NCBI GenBank assembly: GCA_963662675.2
Contig: CAXXHP010000002.1
Span: forward strand, 723,370 to 787,369
From: G963662675 sp963662675
Lineage (GTDB): Bacteria; Bacteroidota; Bacteroidia; Bacteroidales; Prolixibacteraceae
Direction: 5' to 3'
Length of the DNA: 64,000 bases
The translations under genes and the position numbers were made by a program. Of this stretch, positions 23,823 through 31,647 are shown piece by piece. Positions within the stretch are counted from its first letter, which is position 1; the number at the start of each line of letters is the position of its first letter. The notes below the pieces were generated by a model. The model ran no database searches, was not told the DNA's origin, and saw only the letters and a program-made list of their open reading frames with translations.

Positions 23823-24356
23823 TTATTTCCAAGAAGTTTCGTCTGTCATCCACGATTTGATTGCCAAATCAGAGTCGGTGTCCATTTGAATGTCTGCAAA
23901 CCGACTGTTCCAAACATAGTCGTTAGTCATCCAATTCTCGATTGCTAAGTCGCTCTCTTGTTCTGGTGTAAATAAGGCCTGACTTTCATTATCCTGAACT
24001 GAAGCTGTCCATGTTTCGTCATCGGTCATCCAGTTTTCAATATTAAGTTCCGATTCTTGTTCAGTCCTAAACATCATTGCAAGTTCTTTAATAAAGTGAA
24101 TGCGCATGGCAAATGCCTCTTTTTCTTGAGCCATGCCTGACTTGAATTTATTGGTGAAATGCATCTGGTGTTTATCTGAGTTCATGTGGTAAGCTGAATT
24201 TGTCCAAACATGATCTGAAGTCATCCAACGTTCAATATTTAATTCCGGATCCTGATCACTTGCAAACATATCTGAATTGTTGCCTGCTGTTGCTCCGGTG
24301 ATTGTCAATGCTGCGATTGCAATCAATAATGCTGCGCGTCTAATTTGTGCTTTCAT
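23823..24356 (-). CDS. secreted protein with four LxIExWMT repeats, unknown function
   Basis: 177 residues. A signal peptide (MKAQIRRAALLIAIAALTIT, cleavage near GATA-G) is followed by four copies of a 16-residue motif: DPELNIERWMTSDHVW (36-51), ESELNIENWMTDDETW (101-116), ESDLAIENWMTNDYVW (134-149) and DSDLAIKSWMTDETSW (161-176). The consensus is (E/D)(S/P)(E/D)L(N/A)I(E/K)xWMT(D/N/S)(D/E)xxW. Repeat 4 ends at the C-terminus. The spacer between repeats 1 and 2 is Met-, His- and Phe-rich. I do not recognise a family. The conserved acidic and aromatic residues suggest a surface or metal/ligand-binding module, but this is a guess. The gene has its own promoter element and a terminator. Confidence 0.8.
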   Translation of the reverse strand: MKAQIRRAALLIAIAALTITGATAGNNSDMFASDQDPELNIERWMTSDHVWTNSAYHMNSDKHQMHFTNKFKSGMAQEKEAFAMRIHFIKELAMMFRTEQESELNIENWMTDDETWTASVQDNESQALFTPEQESDLAIENWMTNDYVWNSRFADIQMDTDSDLAIKSWMTDETSWK

Positions 24357-24399
24357 ATCTTTAATTTTTTTATTTGTTTTTTGTTATTCTTTACACTTA

Positions 24400-24407
24400 C
24401 AAATGTA
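24400..24407 (-). promoter_or_regulatory. candidate -7 element for the WMT-repeat gene
   Basis: On the minus strand this reads TACATTTG, matching TAnnTTTG. It is about 44 bases upstream of the start codon. No TTG lies at the expected upstream spacing. Confidence 0.5.
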
Positions 24408-24572
24408 ATAGGTAGTTCTTTAAAAGGCTGTTAACGAAAACACAAGCTTTCTTAAGGAAATCTTAAAATGACTATTAAGTATCCGATCTTTCCAAAATAT
24501 CGGATCCTTAATACTTTCAGTAGCTCCTGCTACTATTATTTAAAAAACTTAAATATTTAGAAAGTAAAAGAT

Positions 24573-24594
24573 ATTAGTTGGAATTCCAACTAAT
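24573..24594. promoter_or_regulatory. 22-bp perfect palindrome, probable MarR operator
   Basis: ATTAGTTGGAA followed by its exact complement TTCCAACTAAT. It lies 17 bases before the MarR-family start codon. A TTG-half-site palindrome of this size is typical of MarR dimers, so autoregulation of the MarR-MATE operon is likely (inference). Confidence 0.75.
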
Positions 24595-24611
24595 GTGATT
24601 AGGTTTGTTTC

Positions 24612-25085
24612 ATGGAAAAAGTGAATGACAAGAAAGAAGCATCTGCAGGACGATTAATCAATGAGCTTTCAAGGGGTGCTCATATTTATTTTCAGCATGA
24701 GCTCAAAACATACAATATTGGCCATGCACAAATCAGAACACTCTTTTACATTGCGAATAATGAGGGACAGACACAACAGCAATTAGCAAATTATCTGAAC
24801 CTTGATAAATCGTCTATTACATCTCAAATTCAAATTTTAGAGAGAAATGGTTATGTCAGTCGCACTGTTTCTAAAGTAGATGCACGAATGCAAGTTATTG
24901 GCATAACAGATAAAACGAGAGAGATTCTAGACCCCATTAAACAAGTGCTTTCGTCGTGGACAGAGACATTGCTCGATGGATTTAGTGAAATCGAACGTTC
25001 TGATATTTTCAATTATTTAGAAAGGATGAAGGGTAACGCAAAAAGCAAACTATCTCAAATTCAAAAAACCAAACAAGAACAATAA
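24612..25085 (+). CDS. MarR-family transcriptional regulator
   Basis: 157 residues, normal for the family. Winged helix elements are visible: IRTLFYIANNEGQTQQQLAN (helices 2-3), the recognition helix LDKSSITSQIQILERNGYVSR and the wing DARMQVIGITDKTREIL. Flanking N- and C-terminal helices form the dimer interface. MarR proteins often bind small aromatic compounds and repress a neighbouring exporter. Here a MATE transporter starts 6 bases after the stop codon, and a perfect 22-bp palindrome lies at the promoter. The set is therefore most likely a self-repressed efflux operon. The inducer is not known. Confidence 0.93.
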   Translation: MEKVNDKKEASAGRLINELSRGAHIYFQHELKTYNIGHAQIRTLFYIANNEGQTQQQLANYLNLDKSSITSQIQILERNGYVSRTVSKVDARMQVIGITDKTREILDPIKQVLSSWTETLLDGFSEIERSDIFNYLERMKGNAKSKLSQIQKTKQEQ

Positions 25086-25091
25086 TAGTTT

Positions 25092-26447
25092 ATGGCAAAA
25101 GGAAATAGGAATCTAACTCAAGGAAATATTATAAAGCAACTGTTTGATTTAACATGGCCAATGTTGCTTGGAATGATGGGGATGGTGATTTTTAATCTTG
25201 TTGACACTTATTTTGTTGGTCAACTAGGTGTTCATGAACTGGCTGCAATGAGTTTTAGCTTTCCGGTGGTTATGTTTCTCAATAGCCTTTCACAGGGTGT
25301 GGGTATTGGTACCAGCTCATTAATTTCACGAAATATTATTCATGTAGAACGCAATGACGTTAAGATGATGGCAAGCCGGGCAATTTTACTTGGGGTAATT
25401 GTTGTTCTGGTTTTTGTAGTCGTAGGGTTACTTACTATAGACCCTCTTTTTAGAGCTTTAGGAGCAGAGAAGGAGGTTCTGGGTTATGTTCATGACTATA
25501 TGCGTATCTGGTATTTTGGCGTGCCCTTTGTCGTTATTCCAATGATTGGCAATAACATTGTTCGCGCTACCGGCGATACCTTTACTCCGGGTATGATTAT
25601 GGTGGCCATTGCCATCGTAAATACAATTCTCGATCCACTCATGATTTTCGGATATGGACCATTTCCTAAAATGGGAATAAAAGGTGCTGCTCTGGCTACG
25701 GTTATTTCTCGTTGTATCGGTTTAATTGTGATCCTGATAATTTTAGTAAAGAGAGAAAAACTATTTACGTTTCATTTTGGAAAGCTAAAAAGTATTCTAG
25801 CCACATGGAAAGATGTATTGCATATTGCCGGCCCAGCATCACTAACGATGCTGATTACTCCCGTTTCAATAGGATTCGTTACAAAAATTTTGGCTGGATT
25901 TGGGACAGAAGCAGTTGCTGCATTTGGTGTCGGTTCCAGAGTTGAGATGTTTGTTTTAATGGTTGTCATGTCTCTTGGTTCTGTCTTAATAATTTTTGTG
26001 GGGCAAAATATAAGCAAGCAAAAATTCAACCGCATTAACGAAGCACTAAAAATTGGGTTAAAATTCTCAATGATATGGGGGGCTATAATTTTTATTCTAT
26101 TGGTGTTTTTTGGGTTTGCAATTGCCTCTGCTTTTACCAATGATGCTGTTGTAATAGAAATAACACATAAATATTTCCTTATTATTGGAGCCAGTTATGG
26201 GTTTCAGGGACTTGTCGTGCTAAGTACGTCAACTTTTAATGGTATTAATAAGCCATATCCATCCACTCTTTTTTCTATTGTAAGAATGCTAGTTCTATAC
26301 GTTCCTTTAGCATGGATTGGGTCAAAATTGTTTGGTATAAACGGGGTATTTTGGGCCGGTTTAATTGCAAATGTAATTGTAGGTATTATCTCCTATAAGT
26401 ATCTATTTACTACGATTAAGAAGATTGAATCTGATCATCGTGATTAG
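25092..26447 (+). CDS. MATE-family multidrug/Na+ efflux transporter
   Basis: 451 residues with about 12 hydrophobic helices in two similar halves. The MATE start is clear: IIKQLFDLTWPMLLGMMGMV and NLVDTYFVGQLGVHELAAMSFSFP, then IGTSSLISR. The second half shows FGVGSRVEMFVLMVVMSLGS. The protein is closest to the NorM/DinF type that couples export to Na+ or H+ gradients; ion use cannot be told from this text. It is translated right after the MarR gene (6-base gap) and is presumably controlled by it. No terminator was seen downstream before the convergent restriction gene. Confidence 0.92.
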   Translation: MAKGNRNLTQGNIIKQLFDLTWPMLLGMMGMVIFNLVDTYFVGQLGVHELAAMSFSFPVVMFLNSLSQGVGIGTSSLISRNIIHVERNDVKMMASRAILLGVIVVLVFVVVGLLTIDPLFRALGAEKEVLGYVHDYMRIWYFGVPFVVIPMIGNNIVRATGDTFTPGMIMVAIAIVNTILDPLMIFGYGPFPKMGIKGAALATVISRCIGLIVILIILVKREKLFTFHFGKLKSILATWKDVLHIAGPASLTMLITPVSIGFVTKILAGFGTEAVAAFGVGSRVEMFVLMVVMSLGSVLIIFVGQNISKQKFNRINEALKIGLKFSMIWGAIIFILLVFFGFAIASAFTNDAVVIEITHKYFLIIGASYGFQGLVVLSTSTFNGINKPYPSTLFSIVRMLVLYVPLAWIGSKLFGINGVFWAGLIANVIVGIISYKYLFTTIKKIESDHRD

Positions 26448-26558
26448 TTTTCCCAGACTATGTTCGGCTAAGTTTTTGAGTCTAAAAATCTCTTTGTAAT
26501 GCCATCATTTTTATACAGATCTATTTGTTTTGTGAAGACATATCTTAGGACTAGTTGG

Positions 26559-27728
26559 CTATTGTGTGCTACCAACATATTTCACAAACTTGTCTAAAGT
26601 CCAAATATTATCCTGATATTCTTTTGGGAAGCTTTTCAAGTAGGGTTTTGGAACAACCAAAGTTACTCCAGAAGTCTTCATCTCTTTAAGTTGATTTCCT
26701 GAAATTCCTTGTTGCAATGTAAATAAATGCTTTTGAGGAATTCTGTCAGCTTCTCCGACTATCTGTCTCCATCGGTCTTTGCATGTTGTTTTTGCTCCAA
26801 GAAACACTAATTTATTACTACCTGCCGGTTCAGAAAAGTAGGTTTCAATATTTGGAAAAATAAAATCAGGTTTCTTATTGCCTTCTGTAATGGCTTGTGA
26901 AGTATATGATAGTTCCCAAGTGTTAAAGATCTCAGAAAGATGATGTTCTAATGATTTGCCAGCTCTTGATTTTCTGCGATTAAGTATTGTATTTGCTGTT
27001 TTTATCAAATGATCCACTGTGGAAAATGGGTTTTTAATCAGATCACCATACCTGTCATTCTCTATTGCCTTAAATAAGTCAAACTCTGTTCCAAGCCAAT
27101 TAAGAATCTCAGTATCTGGTTTCTTTAAAACAACATCATGATTCAATCCAAAAGCTTCGAAGAAAATTTTTCTTGCTCCTGTTGCGAGTTCAATTGTTGG
27201 CGGAAAGTCAACGGTTAGCTTTTCGATAAATGTTTGAAAAAGAAGTTGTAGCTTTTCTTCAGCTGTTAATTCAGTAGATTTAGGAAGTATTCCGTTTGTT
27301 TCAGTTGACGAGATACCAAAAGCATTAAAAAACGCCTCAATATCTTCATCGCTGGATAATACAAAAGCCTCATAGTATTTTCCCTCAATCTTCGCAATTA
27401 CAAGTAAATCACCAACATTATCATCACCTAAAAATGGAAAGCCTCGGCCAAATCGGGTTAAGCGATATTCATTTCTTGTACCTACTCCATAATGGATGAA
27501 ACGACTATCAGTTTCGAAATCATTTTGCCATCTTATTTTAATATGAACATCCTTGTTCTGTCCTTTTGCTCCAGGCTCATCAAAGAAAAGCTGCCAAGAA
27601 TGCTTGTGTACATGAAAGCCTGCTTGATGTCCACCTGTTACACCAGCATCATTGGCTGTAATAAATTTACTGAATGCAATTGAGCTTTCATTGCAAGTTT
27701 GTATGGCTGTAGATAGAATATTATTCAT
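26559..27728 (-). CDS. EcoRII-family type II restriction endonuclease
   Basis: 389 residues from the ATG that overlaps the methyltransferase stop by 8 bases. The C-terminal half carries the EcoRII catalytic region: KSLEHHLSEIFNTW, then KPDFIFPNIETYF, and KLVFLGAKTTCKDRWRQIVGEAD. This is the PD-(D/E)xK core as in EcoRII. The N-terminal half has the EcoRII effector-type sequence (HKHSWQLFF, IKIRWQNDFETDSRFIHYG, RFGRGFPFL). It is expected to cut CCWGG when unmethylated and may need two sites. It is the last gene of a vsr-methylase-endonuclease operon. The pairing with a cognate Dcm-like methylase and Vsr strongly supports the recognition sequence, though it is not proven. Confidence 0.88.
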   Translation of the reverse strand: MNNILSTAIQTCNESSIAFSKFITANDAGVTGGHQAGFHVHKHSWQLFFDEPGAKGQNKDVHIKIRWQNDFETDSRFIHYGVGTRNEYRLTRFGRGFPFLGDDNVGDLLVIAKIEGKYYEAFVLSSDEDIEAFFNAFGISSTETNGILPKSTELTAEEKLQLLFQTFIEKLTVDFPPTIELATGARKIFFEAFGLNHDVVLKKPDTEILNWLGTEFDLFKAIENDRYGDLIKNPFSTVDHLIKTANTILNRRKSRAGKSLEHHLSEIFNTWELSYTSQAITEGNKKPDFIFPNIETYFSEPAGSNKLVFLGAKTTCKDRWRQIVGEADRIPQKHLFTLQQGISGNQLKEMKTSGVTLVVPKPYLKSFPKEYQDNIWTLDKFVKYVGSTQ

Positions 27729-28899
27729 TGAAATTATCAAATACTTTTACTACTTGTTTTGCGACAGCATTCATTAATGGCATAACTACGGAATTGCCAA
27801 ATTGACGATATGCTTGATTGTCAGAAACAGGAATCTCAAAATCATCAGGAAAACCTTGAAGCCTAGCACATTCCCGTGGTGTTAATCTTCTAGGGTTAAT
27901 TCCTTCTTGCGGAATTAATATTTCAGACCCATCTTTATAATATCTTGCACTTATTGTACGACTAATTCCATCTAAGTCCGTTAATCCAAAACCAAAGCCA
28001 TTACCCTTTGCTTTATGTTTTGCTGCATAATCTTGCAAGTAATTCCAAAGTTTATCAGACAATGTATATTTTGCTTCAGGTTCTTCTTCTAATATCCCTC
28101 GAATTACTTTTTTAGGTATCGGCAATTCAGGGAATTCAAAATTTTCATTTCCTTTAAATACTTTGCGGTCAAATCCAACAATTATTATTCTTTCTCGGTG
28201 TTGTGGAACAAAATGTTTACCATCTAAAACACGAAAATGAACTGAATATCCTAATTCATCAAGTGTGTTATAAATAACTTCAAAGGTTCTACCCTTATCA
28301 TGAGAAACTAGATTCTTAACATTTTCAAGCATAAAAGCCTTTGGCCTTTTCTCTTTAATAATTCTTGCTAAATCAAAAAATAAAGTCCCTTGTGTTTCAT
28401 CAAGAAAACCATGTTTCCTACCTAAACTTTGCTTTTTAGAAACACCTGCTATTGAGAAAGGCTGACATGGAAACCCTGCTAATAAAATATCATGATCAGG
28501 AATACTTTTTTCATCAATTACAGTTATATCCCCAAATGGCACTTCCCCAAAATTCTTTTCGTATGTTACTTTTGCAAACTTGTTGTATTCTGATGAGAAA
28601 ACACATTTTCCACCAACTTTTTGATACGCTAATCTGATACCGCCGATTCCAGCAAATAAATCAATGAATTTGAATTTTGGATTCTTTGGAGACGGGAAAG
28701 GAATATCCCATTTGAAGTTTAATTTCTTTTGTCTACTAATGTCGTATTTAGTTAGATACGACATTGCTGACTCTTCAAAATATTGCGTAACACCATTTCC
28801 TAAATTATGAAGATAATGAGTCACAAAGGCTTGTTCATTATTACTGTCTTTGAGTGGCTCAATATTTATCTTTTCCTTTAGTTCAGAGTATTTTAACAT
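27721..28899 (-). CDS. dcm: DNA (cytosine-5)-methyltransferase, Dcm/EcoRII type
   Basis: 392 residues. An N-terminal extension of about 75 residues precedes the core, as in EcoRII methylase and Dcm. Motif I is FIDLFAGIGGIRLAYQ (78-93), motif IV is the catalytic loop GFPCQPFSIAG (142-152, Cys 145), motif VI is FMLENVKNLVSHDKG, and motif VIII is FVPQHRERIIIVGF. The target-recognition part follows, and motifs IX-X (RRLTPRECARLQGFPDDFE, YRQFGNSVVMPLM) close the protein. With an EcoRII-type nuclease and Vsr it most likely methylates the inner C of CCWGG. It overlaps both neighbours by a few bases. Confidence 0.94.
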   Translation of the reverse strand: MLKYSELKEKINIEPLKDSNNEQAFVTHYLHNLGNGVTQYFEESAMSYLTKYDISRQKKLNFKWDIPFPSPKNPKFKFIDLFAGIGGIRLAYQKVGGKCVFSSEYNKFAKVTYEKNFGEVPFGDITVIDEKSIPDHDILLAGFPCQPFSIAGVSKKQSLGRKHGFLDETQGTLFFDLARIIKEKRPKAFMLENVKNLVSHDKGRTFEVIYNTLDELGYSVHFRVLDGKHFVPQHRERIIIVGFDRKVFKGNENFEFPELPIPKKVIRGILEEEPEAKYTLSDKLWNYLQDYAAKHKAKGNGFGFGLTDLDGISRTISARYYKDGSEILIPQEGINPRRLTPRECARLQGFPDDFEIPVSDNQAYRQFGNSVVMPLMNAVAKQVVKVFDNFNE

Positions 28900-29315
28900 G
28901 TTTTTTTATCTTCTATTGCTTGTTCAATTTTCATCAAACAAAAGTCAAGATTTTTTTTGATTTCTTCGCCCCAAAAGCGGATTACTTTCCATCCGTTTTT
29001 CAACAGAGTTTCATTTACAAGTTTATCCCTTTCGATATTTCCTTCTATCTTTTTATGCCAGAACTCAGTATTTGTCTTGATTCGCAGTTTTTGTGTTTCC
29101 CAATCTTTTCCATGAAAATATTCGCTATCACAAAAAACAGCAATCTTGTATTTTTTGAATGTAAAATCTGGTTTTCCAAAAACATCCTTATTGTTTTTCC
29201 TGTATCTGCAACCTCTTCTCCACAATGCCTTTGCGAGTAATTCTTCAATTTTTGTACCCTTACTCTTTATGGCTTTCATGTTTTTCTGTCTCTGTTCTTT
29301 TGTCAACACATCCAT
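28893..29315 (-). CDS. vsr: very short patch repair endonuclease
   Basis: 140 residues, normal for Vsr. The N-terminus has the family pattern RQKNMKAIKSKGTKIEELLAK. The catalytic region is GKPDFTFKKYKIAVFCDSEYFHGKDW, with the metal-binding Asp in PDF. The C-terminal LLKNGWKVIRFWGEEIKKN matches the end of Vsr. It nicks T-G mismatches that arise when 5-methylcytosine deaminates, so it protects CCWGG sites. In E. coli the usual motif is DGCFWHGC; here it is DSEYFHGKDW, so one zinc-ligand cysteine and histidine position differs. The gene is first in the operon and overlaps the methylase by 7 bases. Confidence 0.9.
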   Translation of the reverse strand: MDVLTKEQRQKNMKAIKSKGTKIEELLAKALWRRGCRYRKNNKDVFGKPDFTFKKYKIAVFCDSEYFHGKDWETQKLRIKTNTEFWHKKIEGNIERDKLVNETLLKNGWKVIRFWGEEIKKNLDFCLMKIEQAIEDKKTC

Positions 29316-29636
29316 GATACAAAGTTACTTAATCCAGTATGTGTATGCAAAATTTGACTCTTTTGCAAGCTGAAACAGTTGGGTTTACAAATGCGCCAAA
29401 TGTGTGTTGGGTGCGCAGCTCGCGGCACGAAGCACAGTCTTTTATATGTTCACCAAAGTTATCTATTATATTCTTATGATGAGTTTACTTTTCTTCTCAA
29501 TAAAAAGCAATAAGCCTGAAGGGCTAATTTATTGAGCTCAGGGCATTGGTTCCACAAACAAAAACACGTTCATATTTTATTGTTCTCAACAATAAGCTAA
29601 AGCTCTCTGTTACTCTGTGTATTAATTTGGCATGAG
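29316..29636. other. intergenic stretch upstream of mvaD, with vsr promoter
   Basis: Just over 300 bases between the divergent vsr and mvaD genes. The left end holds the vsr operon promoter. The rest contains no open frame that I believe and no clear hairpin. The mvaD promoter should be here, but no consensus element was found. Confidence 0.45.
29320..29350 (-). promoter_or_regulatory. Bacteroidota-type promoter for the vsr-dcm-restriction operon
   Basis: On the minus strand TTG (29350-29348) is followed after 20 bases by TAACTTTG (29327-29320). Only four bases separate this from the vsr start codon, so the mRNA would be leaderless or nearly so. Confidence 0.7.
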
Positions 29637-30680
29637 ATGAAAGATGGAGAAATGAGTGATTTAAAGGTGAGTTGGGAATGTCCGGCAAATATAGCGTTAG
29701 TGAAATATTGGGGTAAAAAACCGCATCAATTGCCAATTAATCCGTCCTTAAGTTTTAGTCTGGAAAAGGCACGCACCCGTACCTCTGTTCAACTTCAACC
29801 CAAAACAAAAAGGAAAGTGCAGTTTTCATTTGAAGGCCAAGCTTCGCCGTTTGGTGTGCGCATTGAAACGTATCTGTATGAACTTTCTCTCGACTTACCC
29901 TGGATAAACGACTATTCGTTTCGTATTGAAAGTGAAAATACCTTTCCGCATTCCGCAGGCATTGCTTCGTCGGCCTCGGCTTTTGGTGCGTTGGGCTTAT
30001 GCCTTACCGATTTAAACGGGCAACTATCAGGGAAAGAAATTAGCCAACAGCAGTTCTTTTACGATGCATCGCGTCTAGCACGTCTGGGGAGTGGTAGTGC
30101 TTCGCGTTCGGTTTATCCGGCTTTTGCCTGGTGGGGGAAATCTGCCACTTTATTAGGTTCTACTGATTGCTATGCGCTCCCTGTTAAAAAGATACACGAT
30201 AGCTATTTTCGGCTGAGCGATGCCATTTTATTGGTAGACTCATCAAAAAAGGAAGTTTCCAGTTCATCGGGGCATGAGCTAATGAACAAGCATTTCTATC
30301 GTGAGTCTCGTGTAAAGCAGGCCAATCAGAATGCCGAGGAACTGCTGACTGTGATGAAGTCGACAAACCATTTCCGATTTCTTGAAATTATTGAGAATGA
30401 AGCATTGAGCTTGCATGCCCTGATGTTGAGTTCTTCACCTTCGTATTTTTTACTAAAGCCTGCGAGTTTGCAGATAATTGATAAAATCCGTGATTTTAGG
30501 GCGCAAAGCAGATTGCCGGTTGGCTTTACAATTGATGCCGGGCCTAATATTCATTTGCTTTATTTTGAGGAGCACAGAAAAGAAGTTCATCAGTTTATTA
30601 AATCGGAACTGCTTGCATTGTTGGAAGATGGGAAATGGCTGGATGACCGAATTGGCTCAGGAGCGAAAAAAATAATCTGA
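29637..30680 (+). CDS. mvaD: diphosphomevalonate decarboxylase
   Basis: 347 residues (an ATG five codons inside is an alternative start). Family motifs: CPANIALVKYWGKKP at the N-terminus (the ATP/substrate K and W), LPINPSLSFSLE, the phosphate loop FPHSAGIASSASAFGALGL, and GSGSASRSVYPAFAWW with the catalytic region before it; TIDAGPNIHLLYF near the C-terminus completes the set. It turns mevalonate 5-diphosphate into isopentenyl diphosphate, CO2 and phosphate. It shares one base with the following kinase gene (TGATG), so the two are co-translated. The mevalonate operon with the other enzymes lies 7.5 kb upstream on the same strand. Confidence 0.94.
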   Translation: MKDGEMSDLKVSWECPANIALVKYWGKKPHQLPINPSLSFSLEKARTRTSVQLQPKTKRKVQFSFEGQASPFGVRIETYLYELSLDLPWINDYSFRIESENTFPHSAGIASSASAFGALGLCLTDLNGQLSGKEISQQQFFYDASRLARLGSGSASRSVYPAFAWWGKSATLLGSTDCYALPVKKIHDSYFRLSDAILLVDSSKKEVSSSSGHELMNKHFYRESRVKQANQNAEELLTVMKSTNHFRFLEIIENEALSLHALMLSSSPSYFLLKPASLQIIDKIRDFRAQSRLPVGFTIDAGPNIHLLYFEEHRKEVHQFIKSELLALLEDGKWLDDRIGSGAKKII

Positions 30681-31567
30681 TGGTGAAGTTTCATTCAAAA
30701 TTATTGCTGTTTGGCGAATATGGTCTCATGTTTGGCGCAAAAGCTTTGGCTGTTCCTTTTCCGAAATACAGCGGGCAACTGGTCTTTTCAGATGGTCCGA
30801 AGGGTGATGAGCAAAGTGCCTCTGAACTAAAACGTTTTGTCGCATGGTTGGACGCAGAAAAAATAAATGAACGCCTGCACTTTCCGCTTGATCTTTCTCA
30901 GTTGAGGCAGGATGTTGGGGCTGACCTGTATTTTCAATCTGATATTCCCTTGCAATATGGAGTTGGCAGCTCGGGGGCGTTGTGTGCCGCTTTGTTTCAA
31001 CAGTATAGTTTTTACAACACCGAGTTCGATCCAACGAACCTTAAAGCAGATTTTGCAGTGCTTGAATCTTATTTTCATGGCAAGAGCTCTGGTCTCGATC
31101 CGTTGGTTTCATTCCTGAATAAACCGGTTTTGTTGGAGAAAAATAAGCTGGTATTACCCAACCTAACACTGTTTGCAATGCCATGGTCTGTTTGCCTCAT
31201 TAATACCGGAACAACAGCCGCTACTTCGCCATTGGTCAGCATCTTTCTGCGGAAAATGGAAGATTCTGTTTTTGCAGATTTATTTAGAAATGAATTTTTA
31301 CCGGCGAATGATGGGGCAGTGGATGCTTTTTTGCGAAAAGATCCGGATAAGCTATTTAGGCACCTTGATGCAATTGTCCGATTTCAGTTGGCACATTTTT
31401 CTGAAATGATTCCTCCACGTTTTATTAAAACGATTGAGCAGCTTCGTACCCAAGGTATCTATGTGAAATTGCTTGGTTCCGGTGGTGGTGGTTTTTTGCT
31501 CGCTTTTGTGCCCAATGGGGTGCAATTCCCCAAAATGGAAAACTGTCCCCCTATTTTTCTGATATAG
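30680..31567 (+). CDS. mevalonate kinase-like GHMP kinase
   Basis: 295 residues, short for the family. It begins FHSKLLLFGEYGLMFGAKALAVPF, as mevalonate kinases do, and has the ATP loop PLQYGVGSSGALCAALFQQ and the C-terminal Gly-rich motif VKLLGSGGGGFLLAF. A KSSGLDPLVSFL segment corresponds to the substrate site (D-P). It would phosphorylate mevalonate to mevalonate 5-phosphate. It directly follows mvaD with a one-base overlap. Assignment as mevalonate kinase rather than phosphomevalonate kinase rests on context and the K-L-L-x-F-G-E-Y start, and is not fully certain. Confidence 0.85.
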   Translation: MVKFHSKLLLFGEYGLMFGAKALAVPFPKYSGQLVFSDGPKGDEQSASELKRFVAWLDAEKINERLHFPLDLSQLRQDVGADLYFQSDIPLQYGVGSSGALCAALFQQYSFYNTEFDPTNLKADFAVLESYFHGKSSGLDPLVSFLNKPVLLEKNKLVLPNLTLFAMPWSVCLINTGTTAATSPLVSIFLRKMEDSVFADLFRNEFLPANDGAVDAFLRKDPDKLFRHLDAIVRFQLAHFSEMIPPRFIKTIEQLRTQGIYVKLLGSGGGGFLLAFVPNGVQFPKMENCPPIFLI

Positions 31568-31647
31568 AAAGTATTTGCCCCAATTAGTAACACCAGAAAG
31601 TCATCATCCTAAAATTGTTGGAGTCAAATTTGTGCGTTTGGACTGTA

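Noticed and set aside
26448..26558. Possible terminator between the MATE and restriction genes
   Set aside because: AGACT/AGTCT pairing is only five bases and no T run follows.
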